Shown one piece after another: positions 17,203-25,793 of a stretch of DNA of 64,000 bases. The translations under genes and the position numbers were made by a program. Position 1 is the first letter of the stretch. Each line of letters starts with the position of its first letter. Under the pieces are notes generated by a model. The model saw nothing but the letters and a program-made list of their open reading frames with translations. It made no database searches and was not told the origin of the DNA. The stretch lies in assembly GCF_002234595.1 (NCBI RefSeq), contig NZ_NMUL01000051.1, positions 47,292-111,291 on the forward strand, given 5' to 3'. This DNA comes from Amycolatopsis vastitatis (lineage in GTDB: Bacteria > Actinomycetota > Actinomycetes > Mycobacteriales > Pseudonocardiaceae).

Positions 17203-19569
17203 TCAGGACAACGCGATGCGCCCTCGGAGCGGCAGGTCAGCCGACGAAGTGCCCACTCCGACGGTGTAGTTCCCCGGCACCACCGTCCACCCGGTGCTCG
17301 AGTTGAGCCACACCGCGAGTTCCTCCCGCGGCACGTCAAGGGTCACCGTCGTGCTCTGTCCCGGCTTGAGCGTCACCTTCGAGAACGCCTTGAGCTGCGG
17401 AGCCGGCTCCCGAGCCGCGTCCGGAGCCGCGACGTAGAGCTGGACGACCTCGGACCCGACGCGGCGGCCGGTATTGGTGACCGACAACGAAGCTCGCAGC
17501 CCGAAAGGCGTACGAGACACCCGCAGCTCGCCGAGCCGGAAGCTCGTGTACGACAGGCCATATCCGAAGGGGAACAACGGCTTCTCCCCGGAGTGCCGAT
17601 ACCAGCGGTACCCGATCGCCAGCCCCTCGTCGTAGAAGACGTGCACCCCGTCGCCCGGGAACTCGACACCCGTCTTCGCCGGTCCCTGCCGGTCGGTCGC
17701 GGGGAACGTCTCGGGCAGCCGGCCACCCGGCTCGGCGTCACCGAACAGCATCGCCGCCACCGCGTTGCCCTGTTCCTGCCCCGCGTACCAGTTGGTGATG
17801 ACGCCCCGCACGCTTCCCAGCCACGGCATCAGCACCGCACCGGAAGTGTTCAGCACCACCACCGTCCGAGGGTTCGCCGCGGCGACCGCCGCGACGAGCT
17901 CGTTCTGATCGGCCGGCAACGCCAGCGTCGAGCGGTCCATCCCTTCGCTGGTGACGTCCGCGAGAACCACGACGGCCACGTCGGCGGCGCGCGCGGCCGC
18001 GGCGGCTTCCTGGTGCAGCTGGTCGTACCCGGCCTGGAAGCCGAGCACCAAGGACGTGCGAGGAGCGCGGCCACCGGGTACGGGCGCGGCCGAGACGTAC
18101 GTGACCTCGATGGCGTGGTCGCCCGCGGTCAAGCCGACGAACCCGTTTTGCACGGATTCACGGCCCGGCGTATACGTGAGCACGACCTTGCCGTCGATGG
18201 TCAGCGTCGTGAGCCCACCGGCGGTGAGGCTGAACCGGTAACCCCCGGCAACGTCGGCGTGGAAGGTGCCGGTGTAGCGCGCCGACCAGCCGTCCGTCTG
18301 GCTCGCGACGGCCGCCGGGGTCGCCGTGACGTTCAACTGCGGAACGGTCTCGGTGCCCAGGGGGTCGCCGGTCAGGTCCGTCGACGCGTAGTACGTCGCC
18401 GTCAGCCCCGCGCCGAACGCCGAGGGCGGGACAACCGGCAGCGCCGCGATCCCCAGCGTCCCCCGCGCGTAGGTCACCGGGATCGACCCGGCCCGGGCGC
18501 GGATGCCGGCCAGCGGCGTCACGACCGGGCCGTGGGAGGTGACGCTGCCGGAGCCGCCGCCGTGGGTCTGGGCTCCGGCGTCGGCCGCGTCGCCGATGAC
18601 CGCGATGCTACGCGGGCGCGCGAAGGGCAGGAGACCGTCGTTTTTGAGCAGCACGCTGCCTTCGACGCCGATCCGGCGCGCCAGGTCGAGGTGCGCCGGG
18701 GTCGAGACGACGGTGTCGACGACCGCCGCCGGGTCGGGTAGCGGGTGGTCGAACAGCCCGACGCGGATCATCGGCGTCAGCACCTGGGTGACCATCGTGT
18801 CGAGCTGTGCCTCGCCGACGGCGCCGGAAAGCACCGCCGCCTTGAGCGCGTCACCGAGGTAGGTGCCGCCGGGCATCTCGGTGTCCGAGCCCGCCTTGGC
18901 GGTCTGGACGGTGCTGTGGGTGCCGCCCCAGTCCGACATGACCCAGCCGTCGTAGCCCCACGCGTCGCGCAGCACGTCCTGGACGTTGATCCGGTTCTCG
19001 TGCGCCCAGGTCCCGTTGATCTTGTTGTAGGACGTCATGACGGCGCCGACCCCGGCTTGGACGGCGGACCGGAAGCCCGGGTAGTAGATCTCCTGCAAAG
19101 CGCGGTCCGAGACGACGACGTCGATCGAGTTGCGCAGGATTTCCTGGTTGTTGGCGACGAAGTGCTTCACCGTCGCGATGACGTGGTTGGCCTGGACACC
19201 GCGAATCGTCGCGGCCGCGAGTTGCCCGTTCAGGTAGGGATCCTCGGTGTAGGTCTCGAACGAGCGGCCCCAGTGTGGCACGCGCAGGACGTTGATGCAG
19301 GGCGCCAAGGCGACGTTGTGGCCCTTGGCCGCCTGCTCGGCGCCATAGGCGTTTCCGTACGCCGTGGCGGTGTCCGGGTTCCAGGTGGCGGCCAGCGCCT
19401 TGGAGTCCGGCCACTGGGTGACACCGACGGACCCGTTGCCGGCGCCGCTGGGACCGTCGGCCAGCCGCAGCGCCGGGATGCCGAGTCTGGTGTTGGCGGG
19501 GATGTGGCCGGTGAAACCCTTCGTGGCCGGGATGCCGTGACAGTAGGCGATCTTCTCGTCGAGAGTCAT
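17203..19569 (-). CDS. GH3 beta-glycosidase (mature part), separated from its signal peptide by a frameshift
   Basis: 788 residues from the ATG at 19569. Order: GH3 N-terminal barrel with the KHF and nucleophile region VMSDWGGTHS (Asp is the nucleophile), GH3 C-terminal domain with an inserted PA14 domain (about residues 360-500: GLTATYYASTDLTGD, TLTIDGKVV), and a fibronectin-III-like C-terminal domain. This is the layout of PA14-containing beta-glucosidases that act on plant glycosides. A longer spurious frame runs upstream of 19569. The natural N-terminus, a Tat signal, is in the adjacent frame and meets this one at GGATGACT: one base fewer than expected. With the sequence as read, the enzyme would be made without export signal unless translation re-initiates or shifts. 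Confidence 0.85.
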   Translation of the reverse strand: MTLDEKIAYCHGIPATKGFTGHIPANTRLGIPALRLADGPSGAGNGSVGVTQWPDSKALAATWNPDTATAYGNAYGAEQAAKGHNVALAPCINVLRVPHWGRSFETYTEDPYLNGQLAAATIRGVQANHVIATVKHFVANNQEILRNSIDVVVSDRALQEIYYPGFRSAVQAGVGAVMTSYNKINGTWAHENRINVQDVLRDAWGYDGWVMSDWGGTHSTVQTAKAGSDTEMPGGTYLGDALKAAVLSGAVGEAQLDTMVTQVLTPMIRVGLFDHPLPDPAAVVDTVVSTPAHLDLARRIGVEGSVLLKNDGLLPFARPRSIAVIGDAADAGAQTHGGGSGSVTSHGPVVTPLAGIRARAGSIPVTYARGTLGIAALPVVPPSAFGAGLTATYYASTDLTGDPLGTETVPQLNVTATPAAVASQTDGWSARYTGTFHADVAGGYRFSLTAGGLTTLTIDGKVVLTYTPGRESVQNGFVGLTAGDHAIEVTYVSAAPVPGGRAPRTSLVLGFQAGYDQLHQEAAAAARAADVAVVVLADVTSEGMDRSTLALPADQNELVAAVAAANPRTVVVLNTSGAVLMPWLGSVRGVITNWYAGQEQGNAVAAMLFGDAEPGGRLPETFPATDRQGPAKTGVEFPGDGVHVFYDEGLAIGYRWYRHSGEKPLFPFGYGLSYTSFRLGELRVSRTPFGLRASLSVTNTGRRVGSEVVQLYVAAPDAAREPAPQLKAFSKVTLKPGQSTTVTLDVPREELAVWLNSSTGWTVVPGNYTVGVGTSSADLPLRGRIALS

Positions 19570-19736
19570 CCGGCCACCAGTTGCCGGGCCCGGCCGGCGG
19601 CCGCCTGCACCTCCGGGGGCAGAGTGGGAGCGGCGGGCACCGCCTCCGCCACTGCGGGCGGGGCGACCGCGGCGACCCCGGCCGCGGCCACGCCCGCTCC
19701 CGACCACTTCAACATCGACCGACGCGTGACATCCAT
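19566..19736 (-). CDS. Tat signal peptide fragment of the GH3 enzyme (upstream half of frameshifted gene)
   Basis: 56 codons from an ATG at 19736 with AAAGGAGTGTG upstream. It reads as a twin-arginine signal (TRRSMLKWSG, then an Ala/Val-rich core and AVA cleavage region) and a short linker ending RARQLVAG. This continues naturally into MTLDEKIAYCHG of the GH3 frame, as in other GH3 proteins. The TGA here overlaps the next ATG by ATGA. I read this as a single gene broken by a one-base deletion or sequencing error; translational coupling of two separate products is less likely. Confidence 0.75.
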   Translation of the reverse strand: MDVTRRSMLKWSGAGVAAAGVAAVAPPAVAEAVPAAPTLPPEVQAAAGRARQLVAG

Positions 19737-19761
19737 CTGCACACTCCTTTGTGGTGTGGGA

Positions 19762-21381
19762 TCAGGCGTGGTTCTGCCAGAACAGCCTTTCGTCCTTGTC
19801 CGGATCGTTGACAATCTTGCAGTCGGCGTCGAGCCACATCGTGGACCGGTTCTTCGGCGTATAGGCGGGCCATGCCGGCACGTCGCTCGCGTGAGGACGG
19901 TCGTTGTGTGCGAACCCCGCCCACAGTGCGCTCATGTGCCGCGAGGTCGCGAACTGCCCCGGTGGTCGATCTGCCGAGTCGGACGTGTTGGCGAACTTGA
20001 GGTTGATGTCCGAGGCATGTGGTGAGCCGAGGGGGAAATCGGTGCCGGGCACCAAGGTCGGGTTCTTGTAGGCGAGCTGGTACATGAACACGGGGGCCGC
20101 ATGCTGCGCTGCTTTGGCCTCCGCGATCTTGATCGCGTCGCGCCAGATCGGCGAGGTCGTGATCGCGAAGTAGAGCTGAGCCGGCGTCGCGTCGGGCCTC
20201 GACCTGTGGAACGTGCTGATGATCTCGTCCAGCTCAGCGCCCTGGTAGGTCTTGCTCAGCTCCCGGCGCAGGCCGGCCTCATCGATGCGGAAGATGTCCG
20301 GCGGACCGAAGAGGCTGAAGAACACCGTTTCGTCGCGGCAGGTGCCGCACATCAGCGGCTTGCCCGCCGAGAAGGGCGCCACGCCGTCGGCGAAGGGGTG
20401 CCGCGGGATGACGGTGCCGTCGACGAAGGCACCGAAGCCGGGCAGCGGGTCGGGGTCACCCCAGGGCGCGACGCCGCTCGCGGCCTCGGACTGCTGGATC
20501 TCGAGCAGCCTCGCGGCCGGAATGTCGTGCAGCTTGGGGATGTCGGCCGTGCTCAGTCCCAGGAGCTCCAGGGTGCGCCTGGCCCGGGCGGTGGCGCCGT
20601 CGCGGGTGGGGAAGCGCAGCGGCGCGGCGCTCTCGATCGAGGCTTTGCGGAACAGCGGCGCGGCCGCCGGCATCGTGTAGACGGCCGCGGTCTTGGCGCC
20701 GCCACCGCTCTCACCCCAGACCATGACGTTGTCCGGGTCGCCGCCGAAGTTCTCGATGTTCTCCCTGGTCCAGCGCAGCGCCGCGAGGATGTCCAGCATC
20801 CCCTGGTTGGCCGCGTAGTCGCCGCTGGCGAGGTCATCGAGGAACAGGTAGCCCAGCAGGCCGAGCCGGTGGTTGGACTCGACCACCACCACGTCGTAGA
20901 GCTGCGCGAGGTGGGTGCCGTCCTGCCCGGTGGCGGAGCCGGAGCCGATCATGTAGCCGCCGCCGTGGTTGTAGAACATCACCGGCCGACGGCGGCAGTC
21001 CGCGGCGGGGGTCCAGATGTTGAGGTAAAGGCAGTCTTCGGACGGCGCGGGCATCCGGCCATTGCCACCCGGGCCCATCTCGCCACCCGCCGCCTGGAAT
21101 GCCGGGTTGGGGAAGTTCACCGCGTCGCGCACGCCGTGCCAACGTTCAGGCGGCTTCGGGGCCTTGAACCGCAGGGCGCCGAGCGGCGGCGTGGCGTAGG
21201 GGACGCCGAGGAACTTGACGATGCCGTCCTCGCGTTTCCCGCGCACCTTGCCGTAACGGGTTGCCGCCTCGTCCGTTCTCGCCGTGCCCAGCGCGAGTGC
21301 CGGAGACGACATGCTCATCCCGGCGATCACGGACAGCGAGCCGCCGATCATCGCCCTGCGGGTCATCCTCGAGCCTGACAT
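19762..21381 (-). CDS. Type-B carboxylesterase, Tat-exported
   Basis: 539 residues; start at 21381 with AAGGAGGTCCG upstream. The N-terminus contains a twin-arginine motif (MTRRAMIGGS) and a hydrophobic core. The catalytic domain shows the type-B signature: SEDCLYLNIWTP near residue 115, oxyanion motif HGGGY near 139-143, and the nucleophile Ser225 in GESGGG. It sits 19 bp after the secreted GH78 gene and 25 bp before the GH3 signal sequence, in one operon. A likely job is removing acetyl, feruloyl or other acyl groups from the rhamnosylated substrate so that the glycosidases can act. The exact ester is unknown. Confidence 0.87.
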   Translation of the reverse strand: MSGSRMTRRAMIGGSLSVIAGMSMSSPALALGTARTDEAATRYGKVRGKREDGIVKFLGVPYATPPLGALRFKAPKPPERWHGVRDAVNFPNPAFQAAGGEMGPGGNGRMPAPSEDCLYLNIWTPAADCRRRPVMFYNHGGGYMIGSGSATGQDGTHLAQLYDVVVVESNHRLGLLGYLFLDDLASGDYAANQGMLDILAALRWTRENIENFGGDPDNVMVWGESGGGAKTAAVYTMPAAAPLFRKASIESAAPLRFPTRDGATARARRTLELLGLSTADIPKLHDIPAARLLEIQQSEAASGVAPWGDPDPLPGFGAFVDGTVIPRHPFADGVAPFSAGKPLMCGTCRDETVFFSLFGPPDIFRIDEAGLRRELSKTYQGAELDEIISTFHRSRPDATPAQLYFAITTSPIWRDAIKIAEAKAAQHAAPVFMYQLAYKNPTLVPGTDFPLGSPHASDINLKFANTSDSADRPPGQFATSRHMSALWAGFAHNDRPHASDVPAWPAYTPKNRSTMWLDADCKIVNDPDKDERLFWQNHA

Positions 21382-21400
21382 CGGACCTCCTTGTCGAACG

Positions 21401-24097
21401 CTACTTGGCGGAGAAGGAGAACTTCCCGGAGCCGACGGTGTACACGGTCTCCTTGTCGCGGCCGGGAACGTGCACGGTCGCGGTGGCGCCGGGTGGCACG
21501 GTGACCTCCAGCCGGAAGCCGTGCGCGGACTTCGTCCAGCTGCTGCTGACCGTCCCCAGCGGGGTCCGGTAGCTGCCGGACGCGTGCGTCAGATCCCCGA
21601 CGGGCGCCGGGGCGATCGTCAGGCTCCGGTAGCCGACCGAGCCCGGCGTCTGTTGGATCCCGGCCACCCCGCGGACGAACCACGCGTCGACGGCGCCGAG
21701 GAAGTGGTGGTTCTGTGATCCGCCACCGGCCAGGTCTTCGGACAACGTGGTGTGGCCGCTGGCGATCAGGTAGCCGTAGCCCGGCGAGGTCGGGTTGACG
21801 ACCATGTCGTAGAGGACGTCGTTGCGGTTCCCGGCTTGCAGCGCGCGGAAGAGCGGGCCGAGGGCGACCGAGCCGGTGGTGATGTGGTTGCCGGCCCTGC
21901 GCACCGACGCGACGAGCCGGTCGAGCACGGCGGCGCGGTCGGCGGGTGCGACCAGGCCCGCGTCAAGAGCCATAGCGTTGGACGCTTCGCTATCGCTGCC
22001 GTAGTGGACGCCGGCTTCGTCGACGTGGCGGAAGCGGGCCGTGAACTCGGAAGCGAGCTGAGCCGCCAGCGCCATGTACTTGGCGTGGTCGGCGGTCTTG
22101 CCGAGAACCTGCGCGATGTTCGCCATGTCGTTCGCCGCCGTGTAGTACCCGGCCGTGATGGCCAGCTGCATCGGCGTGGTGTTGTCCGTCGCGGACCAGT
22201 CCCCCAGCCCCGGGATGTCGCCCTTGTTGGCTGCCTTGTTCGCGGCCTCGTAGTCCAGCCAGGCGACCATGTTGCCGTAGTACGTCGCCATGGTCCGGGT
22301 GTCGCTGTAGGTCAGGTAGAGCTGCCACGGGATTCGGATGATCGCGCCACCCCAGTTGACCTCGTCGAGGAACTCGATGGTGCCCTGCGGGTACTGCAGC
22401 TTGACCGGGGCAACGCGGTGGAACTCCGGCGCGATGTTCGCGATCAGGCCCGGTGATTCGTCACCGGGCCGCCGCTGCGCGGTGGCCATGTTGCGCACGA
22501 GCTGCGGCTGGTACGCCGACATGTCGTAGTCGGTGAGCAGCGCGTCGATGTTATGCAGGTTGTCGCCGGTGTACGGCCCCTTCTCCCGGTCCGGGCAATC
22601 GGTCAGGACCGACGTCATGTTGCTCTGGATCGACCGCTCGGTGATGGCGTGGATCTGGTTGAGCAGGTCACTGGACGAGGTGAACTCGCTCGCGCTCGGG
22701 TTCGCCGCGTAGACGACGTCCATGGTCACCGTGTCCCGGCCCGGCGCGGTGCGCAGGCCGCTGACTTGCAGGTAGCGGTAGCCGCTGTAGGTGAACTGCG
22801 GATGCCACTTCTCGACGCCGTGCCCGGACAGGGTGTAGCGGTAGGCGATCTGGTTGCCGGGTTTCGCTCCGGTGCTGCCGACGTCGAGCGTGCCGTCCGC
22901 AGCGAGCTTCTCGGCCGGGATCATGGTGACGGTGTCACCGGTCCGTCCGGCGACCGACAGGCTCGGCCATCCGGACCGGTTCGCGCCGAAGTCGAGGATG
23001 AAGGAGCCGTCGGCGAGCTTGCGGACAGCGGTGGGCTTGATGTTCTGCGCGACCGTGATCGGCGGACGCGGGTCGGCGCGCAACGGCGTCGTGTCGCGGG
23101 GGGTGGTGGTCTGCGACAGCTTGACGACGCTCGCCTGCTGCCATCCGGTGCCGTCTCCGCGGCGGGCGTCGTACTCCTCGCCGCTCCACCACGATGAGAA
23201 CGTCGTCGGCCCGAGCGCGGTGCGCCAGGTGCCGTCGCTGGAAACGACCTCGCGGTGCCCGTCCTGGTAGGTGACCTCGAGCTGGGCGATGACCTTCGGT
23301 TCGCCGTACACGGTGTACTGCTCGAGGGTGTTGCCGAAGAAGTACCGGCCCGGGGTCTTCACCCGCTGGTAGGTGCCGCTGCCGGTCTGCAGGCCGATCG
23401 TGTTGTTCCCCGGCCGAAGAGCGCGCGTGAGGTCGTACGTGCGGTAGCCGACCTCAGCGGAGTACGTGGTCTGGCCCGGCTCCAGCACGGCGTCCCCGAC
23501 CGGCCGGCCGTTCAGCGTGGCGGCGTACATCCCGAGGCCGGTGGTGTACAGGCGAGCCTGCTTGACCGGCCCGTGCACCGGGAAGGCCTTGCCGAACACC
23601 GGTAACGGGGCTTCCTTGCCGTCGGCCTGGGTGTAGTCGTAGGACGGGTTCTCGATCCAGCGGGCCGACCAGTCGGACGCCGACAACAGTCCCATCTCCC
23701 AGCTCGACTCCGCGCTCCACGGCGACACGCGTCCGGCGGTGTCCCAGGTGCGGACCTGCCACCGGACGTGGTCGCGGGCACGCAGCGCCGGGCCGCCGTA
23801 GGCGATGTTCGAGGTGCCGCCCGAGCGCACTTTTCCGCTGTCCCACTGGTCTCGCGGCCGCGACGGCGTGTCGACGATCGTGCGGATTTCGTAGGCCGCC
23901 TGGCCCGCCGAGCCGCGCGGCGGCAGCCAGCTGAGCAACGGCTTGGCCGCGTCGATCCCGATCGGAGCGACGAGGTTCTCGGTCCTCAGAGAGGTCGGCT
24001 GGGCGGTCCCGCCCGGGGTCGCGGCGGCCACGGCCGGTCCGGACACGGCCAGCAGCAACGCGGTGGAGAGCGTGAGGATGAGACGCCGGTGGTTCAT
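21401..24097 (-). CDS. Secreted alpha-L-rhamnosidase, GH78 (fourth GH78 in the window)
   Basis: 898 residues; ATG at 24097 with GAAAGGACAGCCG upstream. A Sec-type signal peptide (NHRRLILTLSTALLLAVS ... AVAAA) is followed by N-terminal beta-domains, the catalytic barrel with CPDREKGPYTGDN, and a C-terminal beta-domain. Where the cytoplasmic copies have ATTIWERW, this copy has GHTTLSEDL, so the catalytic-base region differs and it belongs to another GH78 subgroup. It heads the operon GH78-carboxylesterase-GH3. Secretion and position suggest that it takes off terminal rhamnose before the GH3 enzyme removes the next sugar. Confidence 0.9.
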   Translation of the reverse strand: MNHRRLILTLSTALLLAVSGPAVAAATPGGTAQPTSLRTENLVAPIGIDAAKPLLSWLPPRGSAGQAAYEIRTIVDTPSRPRDQWDSGKVRSGGTSNIAYGGPALRARDHVRWQVRTWDTAGRVSPWSAESSWEMGLLSASDWSARWIENPSYDYTQADGKEAPLPVFGKAFPVHGPVKQARLYTTGLGMYAATLNGRPVGDAVLEPGQTTYSAEVGYRTYDLTRALRPGNNTIGLQTGSGTYQRVKTPGRYFFGNTLEQYTVYGEPKVIAQLEVTYQDGHREVVSSDGTWRTALGPTTFSSWWSGEEYDARRGDGTGWQQASVVKLSQTTTPRDTTPLRADPRPPITVAQNIKPTAVRKLADGSFILDFGANRSGWPSLSVAGRTGDTVTMIPAEKLAADGTLDVGSTGAKPGNQIAYRYTLSGHGVEKWHPQFTYSGYRYLQVSGLRTAPGRDTVTMDVVYAANPSASEFTSSSDLLNQIHAITERSIQSNMTSVLTDCPDREKGPYTGDNLHNIDALLTDYDMSAYQPQLVRNMATAQRRPGDESPGLIANIAPEFHRVAPVKLQYPQGTIEFLDEVNWGGAIIRIPWQLYLTYSDTRTMATYYGNMVAWLDYEAANKAANKGDIPGLGDWSATDNTTPMQLAITAGYYTAANDMANIAQVLGKTADHAKYMALAAQLASEFTARFRHVDEAGVHYGSDSEASNAMALDAGLVAPADRAAVLDRLVASVRRAGNHITTGSVALGPLFRALQAGNRNDVLYDMVVNPTSPGYGYLIASGHTTLSEDLAGGGSQNHHFLGAVDAWFVRGVAGIQQTPGSVGYRSLTIAPAPVGDLTHASGSYRTPLGTVSSSWTKSAHGFRLEVTVPPGATATVHVPGRDKETVYTVGSGKFSFSAK

Positions 24098-24182
24098 CGG
24101 CTGTCCTTTCGGCCAGGCGGACTGGCTCGGTGCTCGGGCAAATCGGCCACGGGCGGTGTCCTGGCCGGTTTCCGGGGACGGT

Positions 24183-24380
24183 TCAGATCAGCCCGCGGCG
24201 TGCGGCCCACACCACGGCCTGGATGGGGGTCGCGAGACCCAGGCGGTCACAGATCGAGCGCATCCGGCGCCGAACGGTCCGGTCGGACAGCTCCAGCCGC
24301 CGCGCGATGGAGTCCAGCGGCAGTCCTTCGGCAAAGAACGCCAGCAAGGCGACCTCCTCGCGGTCGAGCACAGCGTTCAC
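24183..24380 (-). CDS. Stand-alone LuxR-type helix-turn-helix protein, 65 aa
   Basis: A GTG-started ORF whose whole length is a LuxR/NarL DNA-binding domain: VALLAFFAEGLPLDSIARRLELSDRTVRRRMRSICDRL (shown here in its key parts: SIARRLELS and DRTVRRR). There is no receiver or ligand domain, so it is like GerE-type small regulators. It lies 85 bp upstream of the secreted GH78 start on the same strand. It may be a local activator or the leftover C-terminus of a larger regulator. Codon use is typical for the region. Confidence 0.6.
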   Translation of the reverse strand: MNAVLDREEVALLAFFAEGLPLDSIARRLELSDRTVRRRMRSICDRLGLATPIQAVVWAARRGLI

Positions 24381-24428
24381 CGGACTACCGCCCTCTGCTC
24401 ACGCCGCGACGGCGATGACGTACGGAAC

Positions 24429-24572
24429 TCACGGCCCGTACGCGCCCTCCACTTGGGTCAGCAGGCCGGCGCCGCGATCGGCCGGCAGCGGGGCAGCGAC
24501 CGGGTCGAACGACAGTTTCGTGGCTCCGCGGACCGCCGACAGGGGGCCGCTGCCCGGATCCCAACGCATCAT
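24429..24572 (-). CDS. Small ORF, 47 aa, unknown function
   Basis: MMRWDPGSGPLSAVRG is the opening; nothing known is recognised. It is included because GGAGGACGCG stands five bases before the ATG at 24572, a better ribosome site than most genes here, and because an operator-like dyad lies just upstream. It ends 48 bp before the LuxR-type ORF. It may be a leader peptide or the N-terminus of a broken regulator. Low certainty. Confidence 0.35.
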   Translation of the reverse strand: MMRWDPGSGPLSAVRGATKLSFDPVAAPLPADRGAGLLTQVEGAYGP

Positions 24573-24591
24573 CGCGTCCTCCGGATTAAAA

Positions 24592-24603
24592 GGTTTCAAA
24601 ACC
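24592..24603. promoter_or_regulatory. LacI-type operator candidate (GGTTTCAAAACC)
   Basis: 12-bp dyad (5 of 6) 19 bp upstream of the 47-aa ORF, in the divergent region shared with the third LacI gene. It contains the TTTCAA half-site also found at 5153 and 24703. Confidence 0.5.
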
Positions 24604-24661
24604 TCGCGTCGTGACGCTACTATGGCCTCAAAGGCGAAGTCAACGTTGGACAGCATCCCGC

Positions 24662-24677
24662 GGTAAATCGTTTTTCC
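24662..24677. promoter_or_regulatory. LacI-type operator candidate (GGTAAATCGTTTTTCC)
   Basis: Central CG, left half identical in six of seven bases to the GGTAAAA half-site at 10532. Lies 43 bp upstream of the third LacI gene and could control both directions. Confidence 0.55.
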
Positions 24678-24693
24678 CCGCGCCCTTCCACGG

Positions 24694-24709
24694 CTTCGTA
24701 CGTTTCAAG
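24694..24709. promoter_or_regulatory. Operator-like CGTTTCAA half-site upstream of lacI
   Basis: CGTACGTTTCAAG carries one good half-site of the TTGAAACG type, ten bases before the ATG of the third LacI gene. Weak as a dyad, so listed tentatively. Confidence 0.3.
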
Positions 24710-24719
24710 CAAGAGGATC

Positions 24720-25775
24720 ATGATGACGGTGCCGGAGACCACCGGATCAGGCCCCGCAGGCAGCCGCGCCGCCCGGATGAAGGACGTCGCTGCCGCCGCG
24801 GGGGTCTCCGTGGGCACCGTGTCCAACGTGCTCAACCGGCCGAACCTGGTGAGCCGCGCGACCCAGGCCAAGGTCGAAGCCGCGATGGCCGAACTGCGGT
24901 TCGTCCGCAACGAGACGGCCCGGCACCTCCGGGTCGGGCACAGCCGCGTGCTGGCGTACGTGATGCTCGACGGCCGCAACCCGTTCTTCACCGACGTGGC
25001 CGGAGGCATCGAGGACACCGCGGACGAAGCCGACCTGCCGCTCTTCCTCTGCAACAGCGCCAACCTCGCCACCCGCGAAGCCGCCTACCTCACCCGGCTG
25101 GAGCAGCAGCGGGTGCAGGGCATCCTGATCACCCCGGTCGACCCCGGTTCCCCGCAGCTCGACGAGATCACCCGGCGCGGCACGCCCGTGGTGATCGTCG
25201 ACCGCACCCGGAACTCGGACAGCCACTGCTCCGTCGCCGTCGACGACGTCGTCGGCGGCGCGATCGCGGTCCACCACCTTCTGGAGCAAGGACACGAACG
25301 TATTGCCTTCGTCGGCGGCCGGCTGGGCATCGGCCAGGTCCGCGAGCGCCGGGAGGGCGCACTACGTGCCTTGGCGGCGGCAGGCTTCGGGCCGGATCAC
25401 CTCGTCGACCTCACGACGTCGCAGATGGCCGTGGCGGACGGCGGGAACGCGGGCCGCCGCCTCGCCGGTCTCCCCTCAGCGACCCGCCCGACCGCGGCGT
25501 TCTGCGCCAACGACCTGCTGGCGCTCGGCCTGCTCCAAGCGTGCGCCGCACTGCGCCTGCGCGTCCCCGACGACCTCGCGATCGTCGGTTACGACGACAT
25601 CGAGTTCGCGGAGGCCGCCGCTGTCCCCCTCACGTCGGTCCGCCAGCCGCGGCGGCAGCTCGGGCGCACGGCCGCCGAACTGCTGATGCAGGAGACCGGA
25701 GACCCCGCCCACGAACACCGGCAAGTGACGTTCACCCCCGAACTGGTCGTCCGTGCGTCCACCCACCCGCGGTAG
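24720..25775 (+). CDS. LacI-family transcriptional repressor (third)
   Basis: 351 residues, ATG at 24720 after AGAGGATC. The helix-turn-helix reads MKDVAAAAGVSVGTVSNVLNR, then the sensor domain with MLDGRNPFF and the C-terminal VGYDDIEFAEAA. It is read divergently from the small ORFs and the secreted GH78-esterase-GH3 operon, with three operator-like dyads between, so control of that operon plus itself is the simplest view. It resembles the second LacI protein in the C-terminal motif more than the first, in line with the shared GGTAAA operator type. Confidence 0.9.
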   Translation: MMTVPETTGSGPAGSRAARMKDVAAAAGVSVGTVSNVLNRPNLVSRATQAKVEAAMAELRFVRNETARHLRVGHSRVLAYVMLDGRNPFFTDVAGGIEDTADEADLPLFLCNSANLATREAAYLTRLEQQRVQGILITPVDPGSPQLDEITRRGTPVVIVDRTRNSDSHCSVAVDDVVGGAIAVHHLLEQGHERIAFVGGRLGIGQVRERREGALRALAAAGFGPDHLVDLTTSQMAVADGGNAGRRLAGLPSATRPTAAFCANDLLALGLLQACAALRLRVPDDLAIVGYDDIEFAEAAAVPLTSVRQPRRQLGRTAAELLMQETGDPAHEHRQVTFTPELVVRASTHPR

Positions 25776-25793
25776 CTGCCCCCGGAGACCTCG

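Noticed and set aside
19540..19600. Programmed frameshift in the GH3 gene
   Set aside because: No slippery heptamer or downstream pseudoknot is evident; a simple one-base loss explains the break better.
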